From Chondrus crispus (lineage: Eukaryota; Rhodophyta; Florideophyceae; Gigartinales; Gigartinaceae): a DNA stretch of 64,000 bases. Under the pieces are notes generated by a model. The model had not been told where the DNA came from. It did not search any database and worked only from the letters and a program-made list of their open reading frames with translations. Both the position numbers and the translations under genes were made by a program. The stretch is taken from assembly GCF_000350225.1 (NCBI RefSeq), contig NW_005178726.1, positions 202,329 to 266,328 on the forward strand, given 5' to 3'. Below, in pieces: positions 38,484-48,237 of this stretch. Position 1 is the stretch's first letter; each line of letters begins with the position of its first letter.

Positions 38484-39254
38484 TTAGCAGATGAACCCAG
38501 ACACACAAAGGATGTCACTCTCCTGATCGGAAGTGCCAACAGTGTCGCCGTCCTCATCAGCAGCGATAATATCTTCGTTCTTGTTAGACACGACCAACTG
38601 AGTCGACCCGTCCTCAAATTCAATTCTAGCGAGCCTGACGAATGCAAACGCCACGGTCGGGATTTGGCTCACTCCAGTGGCAGTGAGCGTACCTGTGATA
38701 CGGATGCGAGTGTCGGCGACAGTCTCGAGGATACTGGTCAAAGCTTGCTCCCTCTTCCTGAATTCCTCGCTGCTCTCCCTCTTTTCAACGAGCTCCTCCT
38801 TAGAAAGGTCTTCAAGAATATCAGCACCAGTGAACTCAATCATAGGGACGTCAAGCCCACCCTCAAAGCTCTCCTTCAATTCCAAAAATTCGGCCTGCTC
38901 AGACTCGCTAAGGGCACTGAAGAAGCTCTCGTCGTTCCTGTCAAGAGTCTCAGCGTCGACGGCAGTGACTTCGATATCGAAACTGGCAGTGGCGGAGGCG
39001 CCGCGGGTGACGCTGATACCAGCTTCGGCGATGCGGCCGAATCCAGTCTCGGAAGATGCAAGGGCCATGCTTGCCATCTCCTGACGAGACACCTTTGTGA
39101 TTCGGCGGATCGTCTTGGGCCCAGCACTCGGACTCGGGGTGGCGGCCAGGAAATCAATTCCTTCAATCGGAAGTTCATTGACGTGTTTGACAGTCGTGGC
39201 AGCGTAAGAGACGGTGAAGAGGGCGAAGAAGCAGGCGATGAACTTGGCGACCAT
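38484..39254 (-). CDS. Secreted protein of unknown function
   Basis: 256 residues from ATG 39254. A clear signal peptide (MVAKFIACFFALFTVSYA, cleavage likely before ATT) starts an otherwise soluble acidic protein. Features: IRRITKVSRQEMASMALASS near residue 50, a Glu-rich helical stretch (SESEQAEFLELKESFEGG..., about 115-175), then a beta-rich C-terminal part (RIRITGTLTATGVSQIPTVAFAFVRLARIEFEDG) ending in CVSGFIC. Only two Cys in the mature region, both at the end. No family recognised. A TATA box lies 100 bp upstream, and the gene stands alone between mobile elements. Confidence 0.68.
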   Translation of the reverse strand: MVAKFIACFFALFTVSYAATTVKHVNELPIEGIDFLAATPSPSAGPKTIRRITKVSRQEMASMALASSETGFGRIAEAGISVTRGASATASFDIEVTAVDAETLDRNDESFFSALSESEQAEFLELKESFEGGLDVPMIEFTGADILEDLSKEELVEKRESSEEFRKREQALTSILETVADTRIRITGTLTATGVSQIPTVAFAFVRLARIEFEDGSTQLVVSNKNEDIIAADEDGDTVGTSDQESDILCVSGFIC

Positions 39255-39353
39255 TTTGAGGCTTTGTTAGTGTGTTGAAAGTGTTGGTTGGTGTTAGGCT
39301 GTAGAGTGTGAGTGTGAAGATTGGAAGGACAGAGTACCGGCGCTGCAAGAAGA

Positions 39354-39363
39354 CCTTATATAG
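39354..39363 (-). promoter_or_regulatory. TATA box of the secreted-protein gene
   Basis: On the minus strand CTATATAAGG, about 100 nt before the ATG at 39254. Transcription would start near 39325, leaving a 5' UTR of about 70 nt. Confidence 0.65.
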
Positions 39364-39561
39364 AACTTGACGACAGGCGGAGACCCTCGCACGGAGGAGG
39401 ACATGAGCTACGAAAGATAGGATTCAGCAAAGGAAGATAGAGTTTGCAACAAGGTGCTCAATATTTTAAAGTGAATATATCATGGCGCACAGAAGAAGAA
39501 GGCTGATAACAATACTTTGAAAGAAGTAACAATGTGCTTTGCGAACGAAACAAGAATGGTG

Positions 39562-39790
39562 CACGGCTTCACCCGCACCGGCCCCGAGCACGCCTCCCGC
39601 GCACACCACTGAACCATCGCATGACCCACAAGCGACCTCGGGGGGGAGGGCGTGGCGCTCGCGACGGCAGCTCGCCTCGCAAAAGCAAGCTCCCGACGAA
39701 GCGCGACGCGGATACCTTTTCTGCCACGCAAGCGCGGGAGCGTCCCGAATATTCAAACGAGCAGCCTCGCGAGCGCGGGCCCCGCCCCTC
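39562..39790. repeat. Dispersed GC-rich repeat R2, copy 1
   Basis: From CACGGCTTCACCCGCACCGG onward this is almost identical to 63776-64000. The similarity is cut by the window end, so the true length is unknown. The frames on both strands are compositional. Confidence 0.9.
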
Positions 39791-39929
39791 GCGCGATAGC
39801 GTGAGCCTGTTGGGGGCGGAGAGCGCCCATGGGAGCAGGGCGGAGCGCCCATGGGGGGCGGGGGGAAGCCCCTTGCGCGCCCCCCCCCCCAACACGTGAT
39901 GAGCGCGCCCGTCAACAAGCGCAATATTC

Positions 39930-40029
39930 NNNNNNNNNNNNNNNNNNNNNNNNNNNNNNNNNNNNNNNNNNNNNNNNNNNNNNNNNNNNNNNNNNNNNNN
40001 NNNNNNNNNNNNNNNNNNNNNNNNNNNNN
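39930..40029. other. Assembly gap (100 N)
   Basis: A run of exactly 100 N, the usual placeholder for a gap of unknown size. It lies in GC-rich sequence with C and G homopolymers on both sides. Confidence 0.99.
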
Positions 40030-40603
40030 CCCTTCCCCCCCCCCGCGCGCGCCAAACCGGCACAAAGCCGCATCGGTGCCCGGTTCTGCGCGCGCCCGGG
40101 CGCAGCGACGCGGCTGCTGACAACGCGCAAAATATCGGCCGCGCCAAAAGGCGAGGCGGCACGTGTGACGCGGCCACGGCAAGCAACCGGCGGCGGCGCC
40201 GTGCGCCAACGGCGGCTCCGAGTGGCGCGGGCGGGGACGGCAAGCACTCTGTGTGGATGGAGTGGAGCCGGCCACTCTGTACAGTACCGGACACCACTCT
40301 ATTTTCGCCTTTCGGCTCGTGGCTTTCAGCCACGAGCGCCGCCGTCCGATTATATACCTGCGACTACCACCTCTCTCGATTTAGCGAGGGTAAGAGGGAA
40401 CTAAGTAAAGACTGACCATCGTCACTTTACTTTTACCTGCGCCGAAGCGTAGAGCCTCGATCCCCCACGCGTCTCTACACTCACCACCGCTTCCGCTACC
40501 TGACAACGTCTTCCCTCGTCTCAGCTTGGACTGAGATCGCGCTGTCAGCCCAGACCCTCGTTTGCAGCGACAATCCGGATTTGCTGTTACACGATTCTGG
40601 AAA
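40030..40603 (+). other. GC-rich region and probable remnant of 5' LTR/leader of copia element 1
   Basis: It precedes the gag ATG of copia 1. It holds a strong hairpin (GGCTCGTGGC...GCCACGAGC, about 40314-40337), a TATA-like TATATA at about 40352, and a CCTGACA at about 40499-40505 that resembles the GACA end of the copia 2 LTR. No second LTR remains, so the borders cannot be fixed. Confidence 0.4.
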
Positions 40604-42388
40604 ATGACGACTAGATCGCAGAGCTCCAAACGCCCCGTCGATCCAAGTCTCGAACATGCCGAAAAAAGGAAGGCTCAACACGAAAAGCTAATACGTCGAT
40701 GTACCACCTTTTCATCGAAATCCGACATCGGCAAGCAGCTTATCGAAGCTGCCAAATCTGTTTTGGAATGCTATCCCCCTGACGAAGAAGAGGACAAAGA
40801 AATCATATCTGAACATATTACTTCTTTGGTTCCCACGAACGGCTCTTATTTTTCGACAAAATACTTCAGCGAACCTTGCTTCCCTGTGATGGTTCTTCGA
40901 CAAGTTTCTGAATTTTATGAGGTGTTGACCGTTCCGAACGAGATGATGAAAGATTTTGACCCAACCGTTCGAGCTGACAAGACACTGATGAACCATATTT
41001 GGCTTGGTAATGCCTTAAAACTGCCTATTGAGTCAATCCATGACATTTTGGTGGCATATCGCTGTCATAATGACATCAAAATTCTGACGAATATCGCCAA
41101 ACACGTCCCGGTTGAAAAAGAAGCAGAGAACTACAAAGCGGATACTATCAATATCAGGTCTTCCGGATTTCAGACCAACACTACGCCTCCTAGGCTGGAT
41201 GATCCGCAAGAAACGTCTAAAAAATTCAGCCGTACTACTTCACCAAACCGAGAGAATATGAGACCTCCTTTTTCACAAGAAGAGCCTCAGATCGCCCAAC
41301 ACGTAACCTATGACGACCCGAAAAAGGCAACAGGGGTGCATCAGTACTTTCGTGACAGCAAATTCTCCGGAAAAATATCGGAATCTATCGACTTCACGAT
41401 AAGGGACTACAACATTTGTGCGATGCAACAGCAGTTGTCACCGGTACAAAAGGCATCCTTTCTCATAAATGCGTTTTCCGGTCCAGCTCGGACTCATTTT
41501 TTCCAAAACGCAGACCACAATATGAACTATGACACACTTTGCGAATTGATGAGGCAAGAGTATGACTCGGATGCGCTCCAACTCGCTGTGCAGTCTGAAT
41601 TGGAAAAACCAAGAATCGAGAGGTTCATGTCTGAAAAAGATATTACAACGACTCCCCAAGGCCTGAGGTCGCTAGTTGATCATATTAACTCCTTGGCCCC
41701 GCAACGCCCGAATTAATTCCGACATGATTCTAACAAGACAAGGTTCCTCAGAGCAGCAGTCGTGGGACACCCTTGGGCATCCCGCGCAATAAGCCAGATC
41801 ACAACCCTGAAATTTACGTTTCACATCTTTGTCACGGCCTTGCAAGAAGGTATTCAGTTGCATGAAGAAGAGTCCAAGCATGACACCTCAACTTTGCTAC
41901 CAACCAATTACGAAAGATATGGACGCGAGCCACCTCGCCGTGATTTCAACCGTTCCATTGGACGATCTTTTCATCCCAAGAAAAACCCGATCGGTAGGGA
42001 CAACAAAATTTTACGCTGCAGTAACTGCGGAGCTGATGATCATCTTCGCCACAATTGCCGCACTGGAAATGTGATGTCAAGAATCCAAAGCCGTATTAGC
42101 AATGGCGTTCCAGCTGTGCATGTCGTACAAGAAATTGCTGCCGATCTGCAAGAAATTCTGGATTGGAAAACCACGACCGCTACTGCTGAGGAAACGCATC
42201 ACTCACGACACACCGCCGACGATGATGCAGATCATTGCGCACACGTGAGCGAATCTGAAGACGAGAGTAAAAAGCTCATGCTTAATGAGTCCGACGTGCA
42301 CGTTCGGCGCGAACTGGAATCCAACCAAGCAGTGAACACGCTCTCCGGAGACCTCCATCAATTCTCTGAAGAACAGTATTTTCATTGA
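40604..42388 (+). pseudogene. Gag of copia element 1 with in-frame TAA
   Basis: Starts at ATG 40604 (MTTRSQSSKRP). One frame runs to 42388 but is interrupted by TAA at 41714-41716. Downstream of the stop the same frame continues with capsid-like sequence and a CCHC knuckle (CSNC...H...C, about 42018-42060). The capsid region includes HQYFRDSKFSGKISESIDF, comparable to RYSGKIGEDVNEVIDNYCD in copia 2. It ends ...ATGA, with the next ORF overlapping in the -1 frame. Confidence 0.85.
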
Positions 42389-43914
42389 GGCGACGAGGAC
42401 ATCCTCCCAGTCATCGTCGCCACAATTCATCTCGCATTGGCCATCGCACAGCCGTAAAACGCCGCAAACCTACAGACATGTACTGCGTTGTCTCGCAGGT
42501 CTTCGTATCATCCCTGACATCACCGCAAGTGGCAAACCCAGGTTTCTGCATTGATACGGGTGCACCGACCTTTGTCATCGGCCTACCCGAACTGAGGCGT
42601 ATCTTTGCGAAAAACAAACTGAAGTCCCCGCACCTACACAAGTCTCCAAAGAAATTTAAATTCGCCGATGCAGTCTTCCAGTCACTCGGGCTAGTCGATT
42701 TACCTCTGGCCACGCCCTCGGGTATACCTCCTATCTACATCTCACTGGATGTTGTGACAGCTGACGTTCCCGCACTCATGGGCCTTGACGTCATGGACCA
42801 GCAGTCCCTAACGCCGAACACCGTGACTAATGAACTGCACAAGTGCGTTGTTTTGCAATCGCGAACACAACACGTTTCCGCGCTCACCGACACGCTGTGT
42901 AGCGTTCCCCTTCAACGATATGCACAACACATCTACGCCCCAATGTCCCTTGCCACCTCTTGCTATTTTTCTCAAACACAACTCCGAAAGTTGCATCAGC
43001 AGTTTTGTCACCCATCTGCTGACAAACTCCACAAACTACTGAAGAAGACAAGACCAGAAGACTTGGACGCCTCCACTTTGGACACTCTCAAGGATCTGAC
43101 ACGCCGTTGCGATCCATGCCAGCGAATACAAGCTGCCCCAACCCGCTTCAAAGTATGGTTCGGTTGTGAGAACGTAAAATTCAACGACAGACTCATAATC
43201 GACATCATGTATCTCAACAACCGACCGGTGCTCCATCTTGTTGACGAAGGAACGCACTTCAGTGCCGCCAAATTTGTACCGGACGTGTCAACCAAAACAC
43301 TTTGGGCCACCATCCTTGAGTGCTGGGCGACTGTGTACACCGGCCTACCGCACAAGATTCTAGTTGATCAGGGATCTGCTTTTGGAGAACTCTTCGCCAG
43401 CATCGGAGCGTCGAGCAAGGTCGAAGTTCAGCGCACAGGTATTCGAGCACACTCCAGTCTCGGTGTTGGAGAGCGGTACCACCAGCCTCTCCGATCTACA
43501 TTTCGGAAACCAAGAATTGACCACCCGACTATTTCCACGTCAACGCTCCTCTCTATGGCTGTGAAAGCAATGAATGACACCCTCGGACCCGAAGGCATCG
43601 TCCCATCCGCGCTCGTCTTTGGCGAATATCCATCAACGAAGACTCTGTCAGAAGTGGCAGACCCACGCGCATCTCTTGAAAGTCGTGCTAGAGTTGCCAC
43701 TACTGCACGTAAGCAGATGGCACATGAAATGGCTAAGCTACGGGTACAACGCGCTCTCCGACATCGAGTTCCAAGAGCTACGAACTACGTTTTCGAAGTT
43801 GGACAGCACGTGCTACTATGGCGTGAGAAGTTAGTCGAGAACCGCATTGGAGAGTGGATCGGGCCGTTTCCAATTTTAGCTCTTGACCGAGAAAAGAAAC
43901 AAGTCTTCCTCTAA
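42385..43914 (+). CDS. Protease-integrase part of Pol, copia element 1
   Basis: 509 codons, ATGA overlap with gag. Aspartic protease active site CIDTGAP near 42550 is intact. The integrase zinc region (FCHPSADKLHKLL...CDPC) lies at about 43005-43125. The catalytic core has IIDIMYL, VDQGSAF and a GVGERYHQ motif (third acidic residue) at about 43195-43480. GPEGIVPSALVFGEYP and a C-terminal VGQHVLLWREK...WIGPFPI segment follow. The frame ends at 43914 a little before RT, which lies in another frame. Confidence 0.88.
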   Translation: MRRRGHPPSHRRHNSSRIGHRTAVKRRKPTDMYCVVSQVFVSSLTSPQVANPGFCIDTGAPTFVIGLPELRRIFAKNKLKSPHLHKSPKKFKFADAVFQSLGLVDLPLATPSGIPPIYISLDVVTADVPALMGLDVMDQQSLTPNTVTNELHKCVVLQSRTQHVSALTDTLCSVPLQRYAQHIYAPMSLATSCYFSQTQLRKLHQQFCHPSADKLHKLLKKTRPEDLDASTLDTLKDLTRRCDPCQRIQAAPTRFKVWFGCENVKFNDRLIIDIMYLNNRPVLHLVDEGTHFSAAKFVPDVSTKTLWATILECWATVYTGLPHKILVDQGSAFGELFASIGASSKVEVQRTGIRAHSSLGVGERYHQPLRSTFRKPRIDHPTISTSTLLSMAVKAMNDTLGPEGIVPSALVFGEYPSTKTLSEVADPRASLESRARVATTARKQMAHEMAKLRVQRALRHRVPRATNYVFEVGQHVLLWREKLVENRIGEWIGPFPILALDREKKQVFL

Positions 43915-44089
43915 GATAGCAAAATAGGAGCGGCTCGTCCGTTCAGTCAAGGCATGGTGAAACCTTACCTGAGTCCCGATGACGCATCCCGTGTCCTATT
44001 CCAACATCTTGGACACTCTTTGTATTCTCGTTATAGTCACCACACGCTCTTGACAGAAGTCTTGAAAAGAGGAGACCCACGGTGCCTTA

Positions 44090-45225
44090 GCCCGCAAATG
44101 CCAAGCGCTCGGAAATACATCAGCTCATGAGAAGAGGCACATTCAAAGTCATCCTCAAAGAAGAAATTCCTCCCAATGCCAACGTCCTATCCGCGCGTTT
44201 CGTGTTATTAATTAAGTCCACAGTTGATGATAAGGTGAAATGGAAAGCAAGTTACGTTGCCGGTGGACACAGGGATAAGCTCAAAAAGCTTCTCGTGCAC
44301 TCTTCGCAATCTGCACAACCCTCTACCGTACGTCTCGTTATAGCATTGGCCGCGATCTACGGCTTCAAGGTTTGGTCCTCCTTAACACAAGCGTATCTAC
44401 AATCTTCAAAGCCCCTCGCTCGCAAAATATACATTCGTAATGCCGCCTATGAATTTGAGTTGTCAAACAATGAGGCACTGCTTCTCCTACGAGGCCTGTA
44501 TGGCCTTGGGGAATCAGGAGACATGTGGCATGACACCCTACATGCGCACCACCGACAGGATCTCGGCATGGAGACGCTCCGCACTGACCTCGGATGCTAC
44601 AGTCACATTACCCAGGGACATCTTGAAGGACTTTGTGCGAACTATGTGGACGATATGCTACGAACTGGAACCCTTGGGTTCCATAAACTCTGCGCCCTCA
44701 CTGGGAAGCGATTCGAAATGGCCAAGGATCAGAATATACCTTTTCGGTTTACTGGTTTCCTGATATCGAAAGATCAAGCGAATACATTGCAACTTGACCA
44801 AGTAGAATACGCCAGACAGCTTCGACTGCTCCCGGACGACTGTCATTTCTCCGCATTTGCGTCTGTTCGAATGAATCTCATGTGGCTTTCGCATACTCGA
44901 CCGGATTGCATATTCGAAATATCGCAACTCACGCAGATTACGAGAAAACATTTTATGGAAGAACGTCAAACAATTGTCAAGAATACAAACCGGGTAATCA
45001 AGTACTCTACAGATCAAACTGTCAGGATCAGGTTCCCAAACTTGCAAAAGAACACAATCAAAGTCGTAGGATAGTCTGATGCATGCTTTTGCCTCTAATC
45101 GTGACCACACGTCACAGCTCGGATATATTGTTTTTCTCGCCGATGCGTCCTCGAATGTCGTACCAATCATGTACAAGTCTTACAAGGCTAGACGTGTTAC
45201 AAGATCGGTACTCGCAGCTGTATTG
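44090..45225 (+). pseudogene. RT and partial RNase H of copia element 1
   Basis: RT motifs are clear: NVLSARFVLLIK, QAYLQS, GLYGLGESGDMW and YVDD (about 44647). At motif A, where copia 2 and 3 have an Asp two residues before the (V/I)(T/S)QAYLQS block, this copy reads VWSSLTQAY, one residue shorter and without Asp. A catalytic metal ligand is therefore lost. The frame stops at 45074. RNase H sequence (SDACFASN, LGYIVFLADASS) continues in another frame to about 45225, where the element is truncated. Confidence 0.85.
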
Positions 45226-45424
45226 CAAAATATAGTGCCGACTGTATAAAACCGGCTACAGATTCGTCTTTCACGGTCCTTTTCTGAGGGGCTGAAAAGC
45301 TCTTTTTTAAACACGCGCTTTTCTCTGTCCAGCAATGCCCGTTTTGGAGGGTGCTTTATAATTTTTTCCACCACTGTATGACGTGAACAGTATCCAAGGG
45401 TACATCTCTGCGAACAGCCGTGCG
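45226..45424. other. Pre-insertion target region of copia element 2
   Basis: 200 bp of unassigned sequence between the truncated end of copia 1 and copia 2. It ends in GTGCG (45420-45424), the left target duplication. The same locus resumes at 52443. Confidence 0.6.
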
Positions 45425-45900
45425 TGTCATAACTTTTACCAGAGTCTATCAATATCGTAATCCCTAAGATTGTGCCACCTGTCCCAAGTGGGTGGCACTA
45501 CCTCACGTAGACAATTCAACTACCTACAACTTGAGGATCCTCCTAAAGGATCCTCATTACCCAAACGGGCAAACGCCTAATTAAGCCTGATAGAGACGCA
45601 TTTATAGGTAGCACCCCACTAAAAGGGGGGGTGAGTACACTTTTAGTCCACTCGACTTGGCGTCGAGTGGGAGTATAAAGGCTGAGGACGAAGACGGTGA
45701 ACGTCTTCGTCTCCACACAAAAAACTTACCCCAACAAACCAAACCCCACCACCCGCAGCAAACAAAAAGGCCCGTCCTCCTGCCTTGCACCTCGCGCCAC
45801 ACCGGCCTGTGCCCCCCTTCGCGCACAGAGCGCCAGTGGCCCGCGCCCCCCCGTGGACACGTTTCAGATCACCTGCCTGCTCCCCGGGCAAATGCCGACA
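45425..45900 (+). repeat. 5' LTR of copia element 2 (476 bp)
   Basis: TG...CA ended. It contains TATAAA at 45674-45679 and three strong hairpins: GTGCCACC...TGGGTGGCAC near 45470, CCACTCGAC...GTCGAGTGG (about 45649-45671, just before TATA) and GACGAAGAC...GTCTTCGTC (about 45686-45710, just after the expected transcription start). Confidence 0.95.
45674..45679 (+). promoter_or_regulatory. TATA box in copia 2 5' LTR
   Basis: TATAAA between two LTR hairpins. Transcription would start near 45705, inside the second hairpin. It is also present in the 3' LTR at 52216-52221. Confidence 0.65.
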
Positions 45901-46044
45901 CTTATAAGTTTACGGACAAATCCCCCTGGAAATTTCAAGAAAAATTTGGGTTCCTTACACACTACCAATTTATTACTGTCTAATAATTGCTAGTGTGTAA
46001 TACCACGCACGTGCACACGTGTGACCAATTTATTGGTAATTTTT

Positions 46045-46671
46045 ATGGCACGGCTCAAACGAGCGGCCAACGATCCAGCTGTACTACGAGAAGCTGCTGC
46101 CAAGAGGCGACGCATTGCTATTGCAGTAGCCGATTGCGACTCCGACACCGCCGATCGCGACTCCGCCGCCGCCAATGTCGACTTCGCCGCCGCCGATCTC
46201 GACTCTGCCGCCGCCGATCCCGACTCCGCCGCCTCCGATCTAGATTCCGCCACCGCCCCCGCCGATCGGGACTCTCGCCCAACGACACCTGTCACCTCTA
46301 CATTCGCCACTGACTCAGACTACAGTGAGTTTCAGGTGCCGCCCCTTGTGGAGATAGAGGCAGACGGCTACCGATTGGACGAAACAACCACGGCTCGTTC
46401 CGCCTCCTTCGCCTCGTCGCCCATCGTTTTAATCGACGAGGACGAACCGTCGCCACTATCCGAATTCCGCGCACGCCACATCGCGCGCGTGGCAGAACAG
46501 CACGCACGTCGCCGACGCAACCCGCCTCCCCGCAATAGAACGGTGTACACTTGTCGCCCGTGCGCGCGTTCTTTCACCTCGCGGCGACAACTATCCTTCC
46601 ACGAGGCGAGTGGCCGACAGGCGCGCGCACAAATCCGCCTCCAGGATCTCGCGGCGCGCCTACACTGTTAG
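46045..46671 (+). CDS. Leader ORF of copia element 2: half C2H2 finger plus SIM-like motif
   Basis: 208 residues from ATG 46045, in the sense orientation between 5' LTR and gag, where copia elements normally have no ORF. The N-terminus is basic (MARLKRAAND...AAKRRRIAIA), a possible nuclear signal. Next comes a run of about eight Asp-Ser-Ala-Ala-Ala repeats (residues about 35-75, 15-nt unit). SPIVLIDEDEPSP follows at about residue 130, a hydrophobic core with an acidic flank typical of SUMO-interaction motifs. The C-terminus has YTCRPCARSFTSRRQLSFHE, the first three ligands of a C2H2 finger without the second His at normal spacing. Neither copia 1 nor copia 3 has a counterpart here. It may be captured host sequence. 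Function unknown. Confidence 0.55.
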   Translation: MARLKRAANDPAVLREAAAKRRRIAIAVADCDSDTADRDSAAANVDFAAADLDSAAADPDSAASDLDSATAPADRDSRPTTPVTSTFATDSDYSEFQVPPLVEIEADGYRLDETTTARSASFASSPIVLIDEDEPSPLSEFRARHIARVAEQHARRRRNPPPRNRTVYTCRPCARSFTSRRQLSFHEASGRQARAQIRLQDLAARLHC

Positions 46672-47205
46672 CTCTGTGATCTCCCGTTTGCCTACAGACA
46701 CAATTTCGAATCACACCATCGCTCCCGGATCCATTTTAGGAACGCGCGCCGTCAGCGAGAGGCCCGCCTCAATTAAAATTAAAATTTTACACGCGCAAAT
46801 TTAAATTTTGACTAAATCTCAACGTCAGGAATTAAATTCCTAAAAACTTTGAAAAAGACATTTGTCAACATCGATTTAAAGAGTACACAACACAAACGAC
46901 ACGGGAACACAACCTACACCTACATAATCGTGTACACGTTTGCACACAGGTACAGGTGTACCACCAATACACGTGTACTGTACTGTACTTCTTCAAGTTA
47001 ATTTTGCCCTATATACGCGTGTATAGCTATATACACTTGTCAAGCGTAGGACACGTATCTAGGAACACACAACTGGACACGTATCTAAGGATACACAGTT
47101 GGACACGTATCCGAGGTGACATATTTGGACACAACAGGTCTGTGTATTCTTCCATATTACTTCCTTCAGTATATTGGGATATAAGCGTTACCCATTTACG
47201 CTACT
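46672..47205. other. Leader of copia 2 between accessory ORF and gag
   Basis: AT-rich. It contains GTACACGTG-type words and a 26-27-bp tandem repeat starting GGACACGTATC at 47049, 47075, 47101 and, partly, 47128. Confidence 0.6.
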
Positions 47206-48237
47206 ATGGTAACGTTAGAAGTAATAAGGGCAACCCTTGACGGCTACCGCCCGTCTTCCTCGACGCAAGCCGACATCAAAGCCGCTTTAGCGACTGTCAT
47301 TTCCCAAGACCCTCAACTTTCAAATGAAGAATGCGTCAACACCCTCCGTGACGACCTCCCGCCCGAAGTGTTATACTCAAGCGAGTTATTGAAAGGACCC
47401 ACCACGCTATTCCGCATTCTCAGGGATTACCTCACAGTTAAGGGACTACAATATACCCCTCATCCTCGAAGTAACCGCATTGCGTATGGCCTGGTCGACA
47501 TGTTCTTAACCGATGTGCCCGACCGCATTATTGCCAACGCGAACCTGTCTGCATGTCTTTCCTCTTCGACATCACCGTCGGTCAACCATAGCAACCAGAG
47601 CAGCCAACCCACCTCTCATCTTAGCATGGACTCAAAGATAGCGCATAACATTGCTTCTCGATTCAAAAGAGAGGAACGCTATTCGGGAAAAATAGGTGAA
47701 GATGTCAACGAGGTAATCGATAACTATTGCGACGCCGCTGATGATTATAACCTCAACGAAGAACAGAAGCTGCGATACTTTCACAATGTGTTTGATGGCG
47801 AAGCTAAAAGATTCTATCGCACTTCCATTGCTGGTACCCAAGCATCCTTCGACTCAGCGGTCCAACGGACGCTTCAAGAGTTCAACAGCATTACGCGGCA
47901 GAACAGAGTTCGAAAATTATTACAGAATCTCCGCCTGTCACAGATTCTCAAGACAAAACACTGCTCCGTCAGCGAAGCACTAGAAGAACTTCGCGAAACC
48001 ATCACTCGGTACACACCACAAGGGCCCCAAACGCATCAATCAGATCCCGATAAGACAGAGTACCTTCACGACGCTGTGATAGGAACAGAATGGGCTAAGC
48101 CTGTTCTGACTCAAAGCCTTGCTTCCACGCCGCCTTGGACTTTTCAGCAGATGTATACTGCACTTGATGCAGCTTGGCTCCAAGAGCAGAAACAGAACGA
48201 AAGCCGTAAGCGTGACCCCCCAGAACGCCGTCAATGA
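47206..48237 (+). CDS. Gag capsid ORF of copia element 2
   Basis: 343 residues from ATG 47206 with no internal stop. The capsid-like part runs from about residue 145 (IAHNIASRFKREERYSGKIG) through LRYFHNVFDGEAKRFYR and FNSITRQNRVRKLLQNLR to the C-terminus. It ends TGA at 48235-48237, overlapping the next ORF (48234) in the -1 frame. Confidence 0.85.
   Translation: MVTLEVIRATLDGYRPSSSTQADIKAALATVISQDPQLSNEECVNTLRDDLPPEVLYSSELLKGPTTLFRILRDYLTVKGLQYTPHPRSNRIAYGLVDMFLTDVPDRIIANANLSACLSSSTSPSVNHSNQSSQPTSHLSMDSKIAHNIASRFKREERYSGKIGEDVNEVIDNYCDAADDYNLNEEQKLRYFHNVFDGEAKRFYRTSIAGTQASFDSAVQRTLQEFNSITRQNRVRKLLQNLRLSQILKTKHCSVSEALEELRETITRYTPQGPQTHQSDPDKTEYLHDAVIGTEWAKPVLTQSLASTPPWTFQQMYTALDAAWLQEQKQNESRKRDPPERRQ

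Larger units (their letters stand above)
40604..45225 (+). mobile_element. Ty1/copia element 1, decayed and 3' truncated
   Basis: Gag, protease-integrase and RT-RNase H follow in copia order. The element stops within RNase H near 45225 with no polypurine tract or 3' LTR, so its right end was lost before copia 2 inserted 200 bp further on. Confidence 0.9.

Noticed and set aside
38442-39278. Plus-strand 278-codon frame over the secreted-protein gene
   Set aside because: Antisense shadow without a start context. The minus strand has a signal peptide and an upstream TATA box.
39466-40404. Long frames crossing the gap on both strands
   Set aside because: They exist only because N codons are not stops. 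The flanking sequence is GC-rich repeat.
45901-45930. Primer-binding site of copia 2
   Set aside because: No TGG-type tRNA 3'-end complement directly follows the LTR. Pairing with an internal tRNA region is possible but cannot be shown by eye.
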